Shown here: positions 47,408 to 55,573 of the stretch, piece by piece | Numbering within the stretch: position 1 is the first letter of the stretch | How the letters are laid out: the number at the start of each line of letters is the position of its first letter | Assembly (NCBI GenBank): GCA_902580265.1 | Contig: CACHJY010000002.1 | Coordinates: 46,106-110,105, forward strand | Direction of reading: 5' to 3' | Length of the DNA: 64,000 bases | From: an uncultured Alphaproteobacteria bacterium | GTDB taxonomy: Bacteria; Pseudomonadota; Alphaproteobacteria; Rhodobacterales; Rhodobacteraceae | Made by a program: the position numbers and the translations under genes | Notes under the pieces: model-generated | Database searches by the model: none | Seen by the model: only the letters and a program-made list of their open reading frames with translations | Told to the model about the DNA's origin: nothing

Positions 47408-48847
47408 CTTTTGTATTAGACCAATATTTAAGCCAATCATCTCAGACAGCTTTCCTGCCGTTATACCGGCTCCATCTTGTGATATTAAATATCTTGCACA
47501 CTGAGTTTGAAGGAATACTGAACTTCTAAAGGGTGTTTTGGATCCAGAACTCCACAGGCCTGCTATAATGCCCGCTAAAACGTCTCCCATCCCAGCTGTT
47601 CCTAGCCATCCGTTTGAATACAAATTTATCCATAATCTTTTTTCTTCCGAAACTAGAGTTCCAGGTCCCTTTAATACCCAGTCTCCACCATATATTTTTT
47701 TAAGTTTTACAATATTGGACCATTTGTCAGAGAAATTATCTCCAAGAAGTTTCTTTGCTTCTCCTTTATGAGGAGTTCCGACCCAAGGGGCTCTTCTTTT
47801 TTTTGGTCTTACTCTGGACAACCAGTCCAAACCATCTGCATCAAGTATTATATTGAGGTCGGTATGCCATAAGAATTCAATTTCCTTATCGAACTTTTTA
47901 CCAAGCCCCGGGCCTATGATTGCAGTGCGCATATTTTTATCTAAAATAGATTGTATTTCGTTAATACTCGGTTCTATCTGAATAAGCTCTGGCGGCCTAT
48001 GAAGCTTTTCGGTATCTGATGCCCAGAACACTTTACCAGCTCCTGAACGTAGAGAGGATATAGATGCGAGTATTCCCGCACCCTCCATTGATTTAGAACC
48101 ACCAAGACAAATTACTGATCCCCTTGTGCCCTTATGAGCCGAGCTCGATAGGTTAGGGAAATGGGTATTGTCTTTCGAAATAGAGCGCATGTCTGAGCTG
48201 TAGAAAAAATTATTTATACTCAGATCATTGAAATAAACTTCACCTGTGTAATCAGAAGCCTCATCAAAAAAGAGCCCAGGGTTTAAGGTCAGGAAGGAGA
48301 TAGTAGTTGTCGCTTTAACTAATTTGTTAAAAATATTTCCTTTTGAACCATGAAGACCGCTCGGTAAATCTAAAGATAAGATTTTCTTTGTCTCTGAACA
48401 TTGAAGAAAATTTACAGCTTTTAGGTAGTCGCCTGTGAGGTTTTTGTTTAAACCTATGCCAAATATCGCATCAACATACCAATCAGCGTTTGGTATCTTG
48501 TAAGCATTAAATTTGTGAATATTAATTCCTAGATCAAGACAGAATTTGTAAGCATGAGTTTTGGGGCGATTTTTATGGCTTAGGTCAACTACATTGGTTT
48601 TAATATTTTCTATTTTTAAAAGAGCTGCTAAACAAAGACCATCTTCACCATTATTTCCTTTGCCTATGAAAATTGTTATTGATTTAGGCTTTTTACCTAA
48701 CAAAAAATTTTTTGCTGATGTAGATGCTCTTAGCATTAACAGAAAAGGTGTTTCTTTATTCTTAGTTATTCTATCATCGATCAGTTTTGCCTTTGCTGAT
48801 CCAAATAAACCTAAAGAAAGAGCAGTATTCTCCATATCATATTGCAT
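47402..48847 (-). CDS. nnr: Bifunctional NAD(P)H-hydrate repair enzyme Nnr
   Basis: Repairs hydrated NAD(P)H. The 481-residue protein combines the N-terminal epimerase domain (GKGNNGEDGL near residue 63, DLPSGLHG near 161) with the C-terminal ADP-dependent dehydratase domain (GSVICLGGSKSMEGAG near 240, LDADGLDWL, and GTAGMGDVLAGIIAGLWSSG). The fusion is normal in many bacteria. Its stop codon lies in the terminator hairpin at 47376-47407. It diverges from the hydrolase gene. Confidence 0.93.
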   Translation of the reverse strand: MQYDMENTALSLGLFGSAKAKLIDDRITKNKETPFLLMLRASTSAKNFLLGKKPKSITIFIGKGNNGEDGLCLAALLKIENIKTNVVDLSHKNRPKTHAYKFCLDLGINIHKFNAYKIPNADWYVDAIFGIGLNKNLTGDYLKAVNFLQCSETKKILSLDLPSGLHGSKGNIFNKLVKATTTISFLTLNPGLFFDEASDYTGEVYFNDLSINNFFYSSDMRSISKDNTHFPNLSSSAHKGTRGSVICLGGSKSMEGAGILASISSLRSGAGKVFWASDTEKLHRPPELIQIEPSINEIQSILDKNMRTAIIGPGLGKKFDKEIEFLWHTDLNIILDADGLDWLSRVRPKKRRAPWVGTPHKGEAKKLLGDNFSDKWSNIVKLKKIYGGDWVLKGPGTLVSEEKRLWINLYSNGWLGTAGMGDVLAGIIAGLWSSGSKTPFRSSVFLQTQCARYLISQDGAGITAGKLSEMIGLNIGLIQKA

Positions 48848-48899
48848 TATGTATTTATATAGTCCAATAAAGGGTTAACAAACAAAATTTTTATTACCT

Positions 48900-49778
48900 A
48901 TGAAAAGATTGAAAATAAGAACAGCTAGAGGTGATATATCTGTCTGCTTCTGGAAAGGTCGAGCAGATGCTCCAATACTGCATTGGGCGCACGCTAACGG
49001 ATTTAATGGTCGTACATATGACAGACTGCTAAGCAAATTAACTGGAAATTTTAATGTGTATGCTTGGGACGCACCAGGGTATGGAATGACTGAAAAAGGA
49101 CCTTTTTATGATGAGGCTAATCCTGTTCTAGGAAACTCCTATGACTTGGAAGCTTTAATAAGCGAATTAAATAGAAAACATAAGCGTAAAATTCTTCTAG
49201 GTGGCCACTCAATAGGAGGATCACTAAGTCTAATGGTGAGCAAATATATCAAGGAGAAAATATCTGGACTAATATTAGCGGATCCGGTGGTAATCAATTA
49301 CCATTATCAATATTTAACTAAGTATTTTGGTCCCTTTGGATATGACTCCAGTACATTAAAACTTACAAAACAGGCTCTGAGGAAAAGAGATAGGTGGGAT
49401 AGTTTCGAGACAGTATTACACTCTTACACCAATAGAGGGATTTTTAGTACTTGGAAAGAGGGTTTTCTGAAAGACTACCTGTTGGGTGGGACAAAAAGTG
49501 ATAAGAATGGCATCTATTTGTCATGTCACCCAGAGATAGAGGCAGCGAGTTTTAAAAACACTGAAATAGTGGCAACTCCAAAAATAATCAAAGGAACCAG
49601 TGTGCCCATTATTCTTTTGGTAGCAGAAATAGGAAGTACAACGGCCTCTTTAAAGGTCTTCAAGAGACTTCGTAATTTAAAAAAATTGGAAATAATGCAG
49701 GGAGGAACACACTTTTTTCCAATGGAGCAACCTGATAAACTTATTTCCCTTATTAAAGGCTTTAAATCTCATTCTTAG
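48900..49778 (+). CDS. Alpha/beta-hydrolase
   Basis: A 292-residue alpha/beta-hydrolase with nucleophile S104 in LLGGHSIGGSLS and a likely histidine in GGTHFFPMEQP near the end. WAHANGFNGRTYDRL gives the oxyanion-hole region. There is no signal peptide, so it is cytoplasmic. The substrate cannot be told; the next gene is a crotonase, and a lipid or acyl ester substrate is only a guess. It starts 53 bases from the divergent nnr. Confidence 0.8.
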   Translation: MKRLKIRTARGDISVCFWKGRADAPILHWAHANGFNGRTYDRLLSKLTGNFNVYAWDAPGYGMTEKGPFYDEANPVLGNSYDLEALISELNRKHKRKILLGGHSIGGSLSLMVSKYIKEKISGLILADPVVINYHYQYLTKYFGPFGYDSSTLKLTKQALRKRDRWDSFETVLHSYTNRGIFSTWKEGFLKDYLLGGTKSDKNGIYLSCHPEIEAASFKNTEIVATPKIIKGTSVPIILLVAEIGSTTASLKVFKRLRNLKKLEIMQGGTHFFPMEQPDKLISLIKGFKSHS

Positions 49779-49817
49779 GGATTATACTTACTTGAGAATG
49801 GAAAGGTGGAATATAAA

Positions 49818-50711
49818 ATGAACAAGTTACAAGTCGCTGATCAAAACCAATATCAATCAAATTATTTTAATATTGAATTGCTAGGTCATGTTGCTCATGT
49901 CAAGCTCAACAGACCTGAGAAAAGAAATGCTATGAACTGGGATTTTTGGAGAGATTTACCAAGAATAATTGGAGACATTGATAGAAATTCTAGTGCAAGA
50001 TGTATTGTTCTCTCGTCAACTGGCCCAATATTTTCGGCTGGTTTGGATTTAAGTCTCTTTGGTCAAGACGTTTTTTCAAGCTCTGAGACAGCCAAAAAGA
50101 ATGAAAAAGAACTTCAAACGCCTCAAAACTTCATGAGCTTTTTGTCGTTTTTGCAAGACTCTATTTCATCTTTACAAAAAGCTAGAATTCCGGTTATTTG
50201 TGCAATACAGGGTGGCTGCATAGGCGGAGGCGTAGACTTAATCTGTTCTGCAGACATTCGATTAGCAACAAACGACGCTTTTTTTTCAATAAGGGAAACA
50301 AAAATTGGAATGGTAGCAGATGTAGGCACATTTCCTAGAATTGTAAAATTGCTCCCTGAAGGCATTGTAAAGGAACTGGCGTTTACAGGAAGAAACTTTT
50401 CCGCTCAAGAGGCTAAAGAGTATGGCTTTGTAAATAGATTATATAAGAGCCATGAGGCTCTAATCGAAGGAGCATTAGAGATTGCTAAAGAAATAGCCTC
50501 TAATTCCCCAGCCGCTGTTTTTGGTTGTAAGAAGGTTATCGACTTTTCACGTGACCATACCATTGATGAGGGACTGGATTGGATAAATATGTGGAATGCA
50601 TCAATGCTGAGCCAATCTGAGTTAATGGAAGGTTTTCGATCTTATAAAGATAAGACCGAAGGCAATTTTGCCGAATTACCAAAACTCAAAGACCACTTTT
50701 CAAAAAAGTAA
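49818..50711 (+). CDS. Crotonase-family protein, dienoyl-CoA isomerase-like
   Basis: A 297-residue enoyl-CoA hydratase/isomerase superfamily protein. RPEKRNAMNWDFW, the oxyanion-hole IFSAGLDLSLFG, and GGCIGGGVDLICSADIRLA are present. The sequence FFSIRETKIGMVADVGTFPRI, shown here by its core ETKIGMVADVGT, is closest to delta3,5-delta2,4-dienoyl-CoA isomerases (ECH1 type), which use an aspartate at this place. ATG 49818 with AAAGGTGGAA upstream is a better start than GTG 49806. A role in degrading unsaturated fatty acids is inferred. Confidence 0.85.
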   Translation: MNKLQVADQNQYQSNYFNIELLGHVAHVKLNRPEKRNAMNWDFWRDLPRIIGDIDRNSSARCIVLSSTGPIFSAGLDLSLFGQDVFSSSETAKKNEKELQTPQNFMSFLSFLQDSISSLQKARIPVICAIQGGCIGGGVDLICSADIRLATNDAFFSIRETKIGMVADVGTFPRIVKLLPEGIVKELAFTGRNFSAQEAKEYGFVNRLYKSHEALIEGALEIAKEIASNSPAAVFGCKKVIDFSRDHTIDEGLDWINMWNASMLSQSELMEGFRSYKDKTEGNFAELPKLKDHFSKK

Positions 50712-50722
50712 AAAGGAAAAGT

Positions 50723-51745
50723 ATGGGATATAACATTGCTGTTTGCGGTGCCACAGGTAACGTGGGAAGAGAAATGCTCAATATATTGGCTGAGCGACTA
50801 TTCCCAGTGGATGAACTGACTGTTTTAGCCAGCAGAAGGTCTTTAGGTACTGAATGCTCATTCGGAGATAAAATTATAAAGACTAAAGATCTAGATTCTT
50901 TTGATTTTAAGGGAGTGGATATTGCGCTATTTGCAGTTGGTTCTGAAGCAACAAAAAAATATGTAAAAAAAGCGACTGATTGCGGTTGCATAGTAATAGA
51001 CAATTCATCTCTTTTTCGTTACCACCCAGACGTTCCCTTAATAGTCCCTGAGGTTAATCCGGACGATATAAAAAATTTTGATAAAAGAAATATAATCGCA
51101 AACCCCAACTGCTCAACTGCCCAATTGGTTGTAGCACTAAAACCTTTACATGATAGAGCGCAAATAAAAAGAGTTGTAGTAACAACTTTTCAATCAGTTT
51201 CCGGTTCAGGCAAGGAAGCAATGGACGAGCTATGGGCTCAAACAAAAGGGTTATACGTGCCAGGTCAAGAAGTGGAACCACTAGTTTATCCTAAACAAAT
51301 CGCTTTTAATGTCATTCCTCAAATAGATGTGTTTCTCGATGACGGTCAAACAAAAGAAGAGTGGAAAATGGTTGCCGAAACAAAGAAGATTCTGGACAAA
51401 GGTATAAAGCTAACAGCAACATGTGTCAGAGTGCCCGTTTTTGTTGGCCACTCCGAAGCAGTGAATATAGAGTTTGAAGATTTTCTAGATGAAGAGGAAG
51501 CCAGAGAAATTTTGAGACAATCTCCAGGTATAATTGTGGTTGATAAAAGAGAAGAAGGAGGTTATACAACGCCAATAGAGTGTGCCGGCGATTATGCAAC
51601 TTTCATCAGTCGAATAAGACAAGACTCCACAATAGAGAATGGCTTAAGTTTGTGGTGTGTATCCGATAATCTGAGAAAAGGCGCTGCTCTAAATGCAGTT
51701 CAAATAGCAGAGCTGTTAGGAAATAAAGTTTTAAAAAAAGAATAA
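50723..51745 (+). CDS. asd: Aspartate-semialdehyde dehydrogenase
   Basis: NADPH-dependent reduction of aspartyl phosphate in lysine, threonine, methionine and diaminopimelate synthesis. The 340-residue protein has the NADP-binding VCGATGNVGREML (7-19), the catalytic cysteine C130 in IIANPNCSTAQL, and TTFQSVSGSGKEAM. The ribosome-binding site AAAGGAAAAG precedes the ATG. It lies 12 bases after the crotonase gene and converges on ispA. Confidence 0.97.
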   Translation: MGYNIAVCGATGNVGREMLNILAERLFPVDELTVLASRRSLGTECSFGDKIIKTKDLDSFDFKGVDIALFAVGSEATKKYVKKATDCGCIVIDNSSLFRYHPDVPLIVPEVNPDDIKNFDKRNIIANPNCSTAQLVVALKPLHDRAQIKRVVVTTFQSVSGSGKEAMDELWAQTKGLYVPGQEVEPLVYPKQIAFNVIPQIDVFLDDGQTKEEWKMVAETKKILDKGIKLTATCVRVPVFVGHSEAVNIEFEDFLDEEEAREILRQSPGIIVVDKREEGGYTTPIECAGDYATFISRIRQDSTIENGLSLWCVSDNLRKGAALNAVQIAELLGNKVLKKE

Positions 51746-51776
51746 AGTTTGTTTATTTAGTGGCTTTAATCAAAAG

Positions 51777-52682
51777 TTAAAATTGCCTACTCGCAATAAA
51801 GTTTGCAATTTGGCAAAGATTCCTTGATCGCTCTTTAAAAGCTGAAATAGCCTCACAAGCTTCCGATACTAACTCAAAGGCTTTCTTTTTAGAATTATCA
51901 AGACCTAATTTTGAAACAAAAGTAGCCTTATTTTTGTCTATATCTTTACCAACCTCTTTTCCTAGAGCTTTAGAAGAACTAGTAACATCTAATATGTCAT
52001 CAATAATTTGAAAAGCTAGACCTATTTTAGAGGCGTATAAGGAGAAGGGTCCAGTGTTTTCTTCTGCTATTATTGGGCCAACCTCACAGGACCAGGTTAT
52101 CAACTTCCCAGTTTTATATTCTTGTAATTTCGAAATCTCTTCTATTTCGAGTTGCTTTCGAGCAGACTCCGCCTCGATATCTAATGCTTGACCTAATACC
52201 ATGCCGGAAGCACCAGACTTGCTAGCTAAACTCCAAATCAAACTATTTTTTATTTTATCGCAAACTTTAAACTGATGTGCGCTAAGTGCTTCAAAACCCA
52301 AACTTTGAAGTGCATCTCCAACCAAAATAGCAGTCGCTTCATTCCACTTCTTATGGATAGTTGGTTGACCCCGTCGCAAATCATCATCGTCCATTGATGG
52401 AAGATCATCATGTACAAGCGAGTAGGTATGAATGCATTCAATTGCGATAGCACAGAATATTGATATGTCATTTGGAATATTGAAAACTTTTGAAGTTTCC
52501 ACGCACAGCAATGGTCTCAGTCTTTTTCCTTGTCCCAAAATCGAATACTCAATTGGCTTTCTTAATATCCCAAAATTTTTCTGATTTAAAAATTTTTTTA
52601 GTTGTTGATCAAAATAAAGTGAATTATTTTCGAGCAGTTTTTTGAAGTAAGTTTCATCGAACTCACTATAAACTTTCTTCAT
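51777..52682 (-). CDS. ispA: Farnesyl diphosphate synthase (geranylgeranyl-type polyprenyl synthase)
   Basis: Condenses isopentenyl diphosphate with dimethylallyl/geranyl diphosphate, giving precursors for quinones and undecaprenol. About 301 residues from ATG 52682; GTG 52688 is an alternative. The first aspartate motif is DDLPSMDDDDLRRG and the second FQIIDDILDVT. AGKEVGKD-type KALGKEVGKDIDKNKATF follows. It overlaps xseB by 17 bases. dxs, which follows ispA in many relatives, is not present. Confidence 0.94.
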   Translation of the reverse strand: MKKVYSEFDETYFKKLLENNSLYFDQQLKKFLNQKNFGILRKPIEYSILGQGKRLRPLLCVETSKVFNIPNDISIFCAIAIECIHTYSLVHDDLPSMDDDDLRRGQPTIHKKWNEATAILVGDALQSLGFEALSAHQFKVCDKIKNSLIWSLASKSGASGMVLGQALDIEAESARKQLEIEEISKLQEYKTGKLITWSCEVGPIIAEENTGPFSLYASKIGLAFQIIDDILDVTSSSKALGKEVGKDIDKNKATFVSKLGLDNSKKKAFELVSEACEAISAFKERSRNLCQIANFIASRQF

Positions 52683-52920
52683 TATCACCTGCTTTTAACT
52701 CTTCAGTCACTATTTTCTCTTTGTCAGATACTTTTAAAATTTTCAACTCTGCTGTCTTTAGAAGTTTTTCGCAATGGCTTTTCAGTTTAATACCCGTTTC
52801 GTAGTAAGAAATTGATTCTTCTAAACTCAAATCCCCATCATCTAGTTGGGTTACCAACTCCTCTAGTTTCTTCAGTCCTTCTTCAAATTTTAGTTCTTTT
52901 ATTTCATCTTCTGTGAGCAT
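52666..52920 (-). CDS. xseB: Exodeoxyribonuclease VII small subunit
   Basis: Small helical subunit of the single-strand nuclease ExoVII. ATG 52920 gives 84 residues; the open frame reaches 52953, but family members begin close to this point. FEEGLKKLEELVTQLDDGDLSLEESISYYETG is the family core, recognisable by LEELVTQLDDGDLSLEES. It overlaps ispA, the usual alphaproteobacterial pair. It diverges from mutM. Confidence 0.93.
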   Translation of the reverse strand: MLTEDEIKELKFEEGLKKLEELVTQLDDGDLSLEESISYYETGIKLKSHCEKLLKTAELKILKVSDKEKIVTEELKAGDNEESL

Positions 52921-53001
52921 AATATATCTTATGATATTTTTATTATGATCCATAGTATAGTCTTTTAGATCAATAGCTACTTCAATTTTGTAAATTAAAT
53001 T

Positions 53002-53835
53002 TTGCCAGAACTACCAGAAATAGAAACAGTCAAATTGGGTGTAAAGAAGACTGTTTTAGACAGTGTTATAATTTCCACAAAAATATTTAGGCGCGACTTA
53101 AGGTTTCCTATTGATGAGAATTTAGAAAAAGCGATTTTGAACAAAAGAGTCTTAGGCGTTGGTAGGCGATCAAAATTCCTTCTCTTTTTTCTCGAAAAAA
53201 AGACTACCTTAGTTCTACACTTAGGAATGTCTGGTAAAATAAACGTAAGCATAAAAAGTAACAGTGAACATGTGGCAAGGAAACACGACCATCTTATAAT
53301 GACATTTGATAATGGGTTTTTTCTTACATACAATGACCCTCGAAGGTTTGGTTTTGTTGAAATTATCGAGGGTGATTATAATGACTATCAAAGGTTCAAA
53401 CACATAGGAATTGAACCTTTATCAAAAAATTTTGATGGAAAATATTTATGGGCCAAAATTAAAAACTCTTCGAGAACTTTAAAAAATATTTTAATGGACC
53501 AAAAAGTGGTGGCTGGTTTAGGAAATATATACGTGAGTGAGGCTTTATGGGAAAGTCAAATCAGTCCAACAAAAATAGGTAAAAATATGTCCCTAATTGA
53601 TTGTGAAAAATTAGTTCTATCAATAAAGAAAGTACTTTATAGAGCTATTAAATTCGGTGGTACCACATTAAAAGATTTCAGACAGGTTGGGGGGGAGGTA
53701 GGATATTTTCGAAATAAGTTAAAGGTTTATGGGAAAGAAAACCAAACGTGTTTTCGTTTGAGATGTAAAGGTACTGTGGAAAAAGTTATAATAAGCGGAC
53801 GGAGCACATTTTATTGCTCTACCTGCCAGAAGTAA
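53002..53835 (+). CDS. mutM: Formamidopyrimidine-DNA glycosylase MutM (Fpg)
   Basis: Base-excision enzyme that removes 8-oxoguanine. It starts at TTG 53002 because the mature protein must begin with the catalytic proline of PELPEIETV; no ATG is available. The 277 residues include the catalytic glutamate next to that proline, the lysine in LHLGMSGKI, NDPRRFGF and the C-terminal zinc finger CFRLRC...CSTC, whose longer first spacing (C-x4-C) also occurs in other alphaproteobacteria. The mutM-ech-rpsT-dnaA order is typical. Confidence 0.96.
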   Translation: MPELPEIETVKLGVKKTVLDSVIISTKIFRRDLRFPIDENLEKAILNKRVLGVGRRSKFLLFFLEKKTTLVLHLGMSGKINVSIKSNSEHVARKHDHLIMTFDNGFFLTYNDPRRFGFVEIIEGDYNDYQRFKHIGIEPLSKNFDGKYLWAKIKNSSRTLKNILMDQKVVAGLGNIYVSEALWESQISPTKIGKNMSLIDCEKLVLSIKKVLYRAIKFGGTTLKDFRQVGGEVGYFRNKLKVYGKENQTCFRLRCKGTVEKVIISGRSTFYCSTCQK

Positions 53836-53906
53836 TGAATTATTTTCTTGATAAATTGAGATAAGAAAATTAAAAGTTTGTGCATATTACTTTTTTGGAG
53901 AATCGA

Positions 53907-54683
53907 ATGGCTTACGAGACACTTATTATCGAGCATGAAGAGCCTGTTTTGATTATAAGGCTTAATAGGCCAAATGCATTAAACGCTTTAAACAGCAAAT
54001 TGCTTAATGAATTAAACAATGCTCTCAAGGATGCTGACAATAATGAAGCCGTTAGAGCAATCATTTTAACTGGCTCTGAAAAGGCTTTTGCAGCTGGAGC
54101 AGATATTAAGGAAATGATATCTAAAAGTTTCGTGGATATGTTTTATAACAACTTTTTTTCTAACGATTTAGATAGAATTCAGGCTACCAGAAAGCCAATT
54201 ATAGCTGCTGTAGCCGGATACGCGCTTGGAGGAGGGTGTGAGCTTGCAATGAGGTGTGATTTTATTTTGGCTGCGGATAGTGCAAAATTTGGACAACCAG
54301 AAATAAATTTAGGTGTTATGGCAGGTTTTGGGGGCACGCAGTTGTTGTCAAAGTTTGTCGGGAAATCTAAAGCAATGGAGATGCATCTTACAGGTAGAAA
54401 CATGGATGCTGAAGAGGCTGAAAGAGCCGGATTAGTCAGTCGAGTTGTTCCTGCTGAAGATCTACTAAAAGAAGCAAAGGCTGTAGCTTATAAAATTGCA
54501 GAAAAATCTATTCTGTCGACTATGGGAATAAAAGAATCAATAAACCGGTCTTTTGAAATTGGAATGTCAGAGGGCATATTATTCGAAAGGCGTGTATTCA
54601 ATGCTCTGTTTTCTACCGAGGATAAAAAAGAAGGGATGTCCGCGTTTATAGAAAAAAGAACACCTAAGTTTGAAGACAAATAG
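53907..54683 (+). CDS. Enoyl-CoA hydratase
   Basis: Crotonase-fold enzyme of 258 residues hydrating 2-enoyl-CoA in fatty-acid breakdown. RLNRPNALNALN (about 19-30), the first oxyanion-hole loop AFAAGADIKEM and GYALGGGCELAMRCDFILAA with the catalytic glutamates region are intact; it resembles short-chain FadB/PaaF-type hydratases. ATG 53907 follows TTGGAGAATC; the open frame continues upstream to 53880. It is the classical neighbour of rpsT in alphaproteobacteria. Confidence 0.93.
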   Translation: MAYETLIIEHEEPVLIIRLNRPNALNALNSKLLNELNNALKDADNNEAVRAIILTGSEKAFAAGADIKEMISKSFVDMFYNNFFSNDLDRIQATRKPIIAAVAGYALGGGCELAMRCDFILAADSAKFGQPEINLGVMAGFGGTQLLSKFVGKSKAMEMHLTGRNMDAEEAERAGLVSRVVPAEDLLKEAKAVAYKIAEKSILSTMGIKESINRSFEIGMSEGILFERRVFNALFSTEDKKEGMSAFIEKRTPKFEDK

Positions 54684-54694
54684 TGGTTAGCTTG

Positions 54695-54723
54695 TTGACA
54701 ATTACAACGCCATTGTGTAATTG
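54695..54723 (+). promoter_or_regulatory. Predicted rpsT promoter overlapped by an 8-base inverted repeat
   Basis: A perfect minus-35 TTGACA (54695-54700) is followed after 17 bases by TAATTG (54718-54723) as a weak minus-10. CAATTACA (54699-54706) and TGTAATTG (54716-54723) are exact inverted repeats with a nine-base spacer, covering the end of the minus-35 and the whole minus-10. A repressor or other regulator could bind here. Start of transcription would leave a leader of only about 15 bases before rpsT. Confidence 0.6.
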
Positions 54724-54746
54724 ATTTCGTAAGGAGTAGAATAAAA

Positions 54747-55019
54747 ATGCCAAACAAAGCTTCAGCAAAAAAAAGATTAAGACAAACGGTTAAGAAAACC
54801 ACAGAGAACAAGAATAGGAAGACAAGAATAAAGACGTTCGTAAAAAAAGTTGAGCAAGCTATAGTTCAGGGTGATCAAGTTGCTGCAAATGAAGTTCTCA
54901 AAACAGCGCAGTCGGAAATAATGAGAGGTGTAACAAAAGGTGTTGTTCATAAGAACTCAGCAAGCCGAAAAATATCAAGGCTGAACTCAAAAGTAAAAGA
55001 CCTTAAAAAAGCAGGCTAG
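54747..55019 (+). CDS. rpsT: 30S ribosomal protein S20
   Basis: Primary-binding 16S rRNA protein. The 90-residue, strongly basic, helical protein begins MPNKASAKKRLRQ and ends with VHKNSASRKISRLNSKVKDL. AAGGAG lies seven to ten bases before the ATG. The gene has a likely promoter of its own (54695-54723). It lies between ech and a rhodanese gene; in most alphaproteobacteria dnaA follows directly. Confidence 0.98.
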   Translation: MPNKASAKKRLRQTVKKTTENKNRKTRIKTFVKKVEQAIVQGDQVAANEVLKTAQSEIMRGVTKGVVHKNSASRKISRLNSKVKDLKKAG

Positions 55020-55141
55020 AAGAAAAAAATCTTTTTTCAGTTGTTGCTAGAATCCTTATGCAAGGTTATCGTATTTCCATAAACATCTGTTTTTTGTTCA
55101 AAAAATTGTTAGCAAGTATGCTGCTTTAAACAGGATTAGAT

Positions 55142-55564
55142 TTGGTTGAAAATATTAACTCAAAAGAAGCTTTCTATCTTCTAAAGGAAGATGAACAATC
55201 CGTATTAATTGATGTAAGAACTGAAAAAGAGCATTTGGCAGTTGGAATACCTGACCTACGAGAAATCGGTAAAGAGACTTATAAAATAGAATGGAAAAAC
55301 TCGATTCTACCAGGGTCACGACAACGCTTTTTAAATAATTTTAAGGACAATTTGGGCCTTCTTGAGGAGGGAAAGTACCTTTTTATATGCAGATCTGGAA
55401 TTAGATCAAACTTCGCTGCATTAACAGTAGAAGAATCGTTTAATTCCGGTAATTATAGTGGTAAGTGTTTTAATGTAGAGGATGGTTTCGAAGGACATGA
55501 ACAACCTTTGGGCTATCTACAAAATCCAACTGGATGGAAGAACTTGGGCTTGCCCTGGAAATAG
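55142..55564 (+). CDS. Rhodanese-like domain protein
   Basis: A single-domain rhodanese of 140 residues with the active-site loop ICRSGIRS (cysteine C83) and VLIDVRTEKEHLAVGIP near the N-terminus. The loop CRSGxRS is typical of rhodaneses in alphaproteobacteria. The substrate is unknown, perhaps sulfane sulfur transfer. TTG 55142 is the likely start, with AGGA upstream. It lies between rpsT and dnaA, nine bases before dnaA, so dnaA is probably transcribed with it. Confidence 0.88.
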   Translation: MVENINSKEAFYLLKEDEQSVLIDVRTEKEHLAVGIPDLREIGKETYKIEWKNSILPGSRQRFLNNFKDNLGLLEEGKYLFICRSGIRSNFAALTVEESFNSGNYSGKCFNVEDGFEGHEQPLGYLQNPTGWKNLGLPWK

Positions 55565-55573
55565 AGTTAGTTA

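Noticed and set aside
50544..50557. TTTTCACGTGACCA in the crotonase gene, resembling parS
   Set aside because: The core CACGTG is present but both arms deviate; chance matches of this kind are expected.
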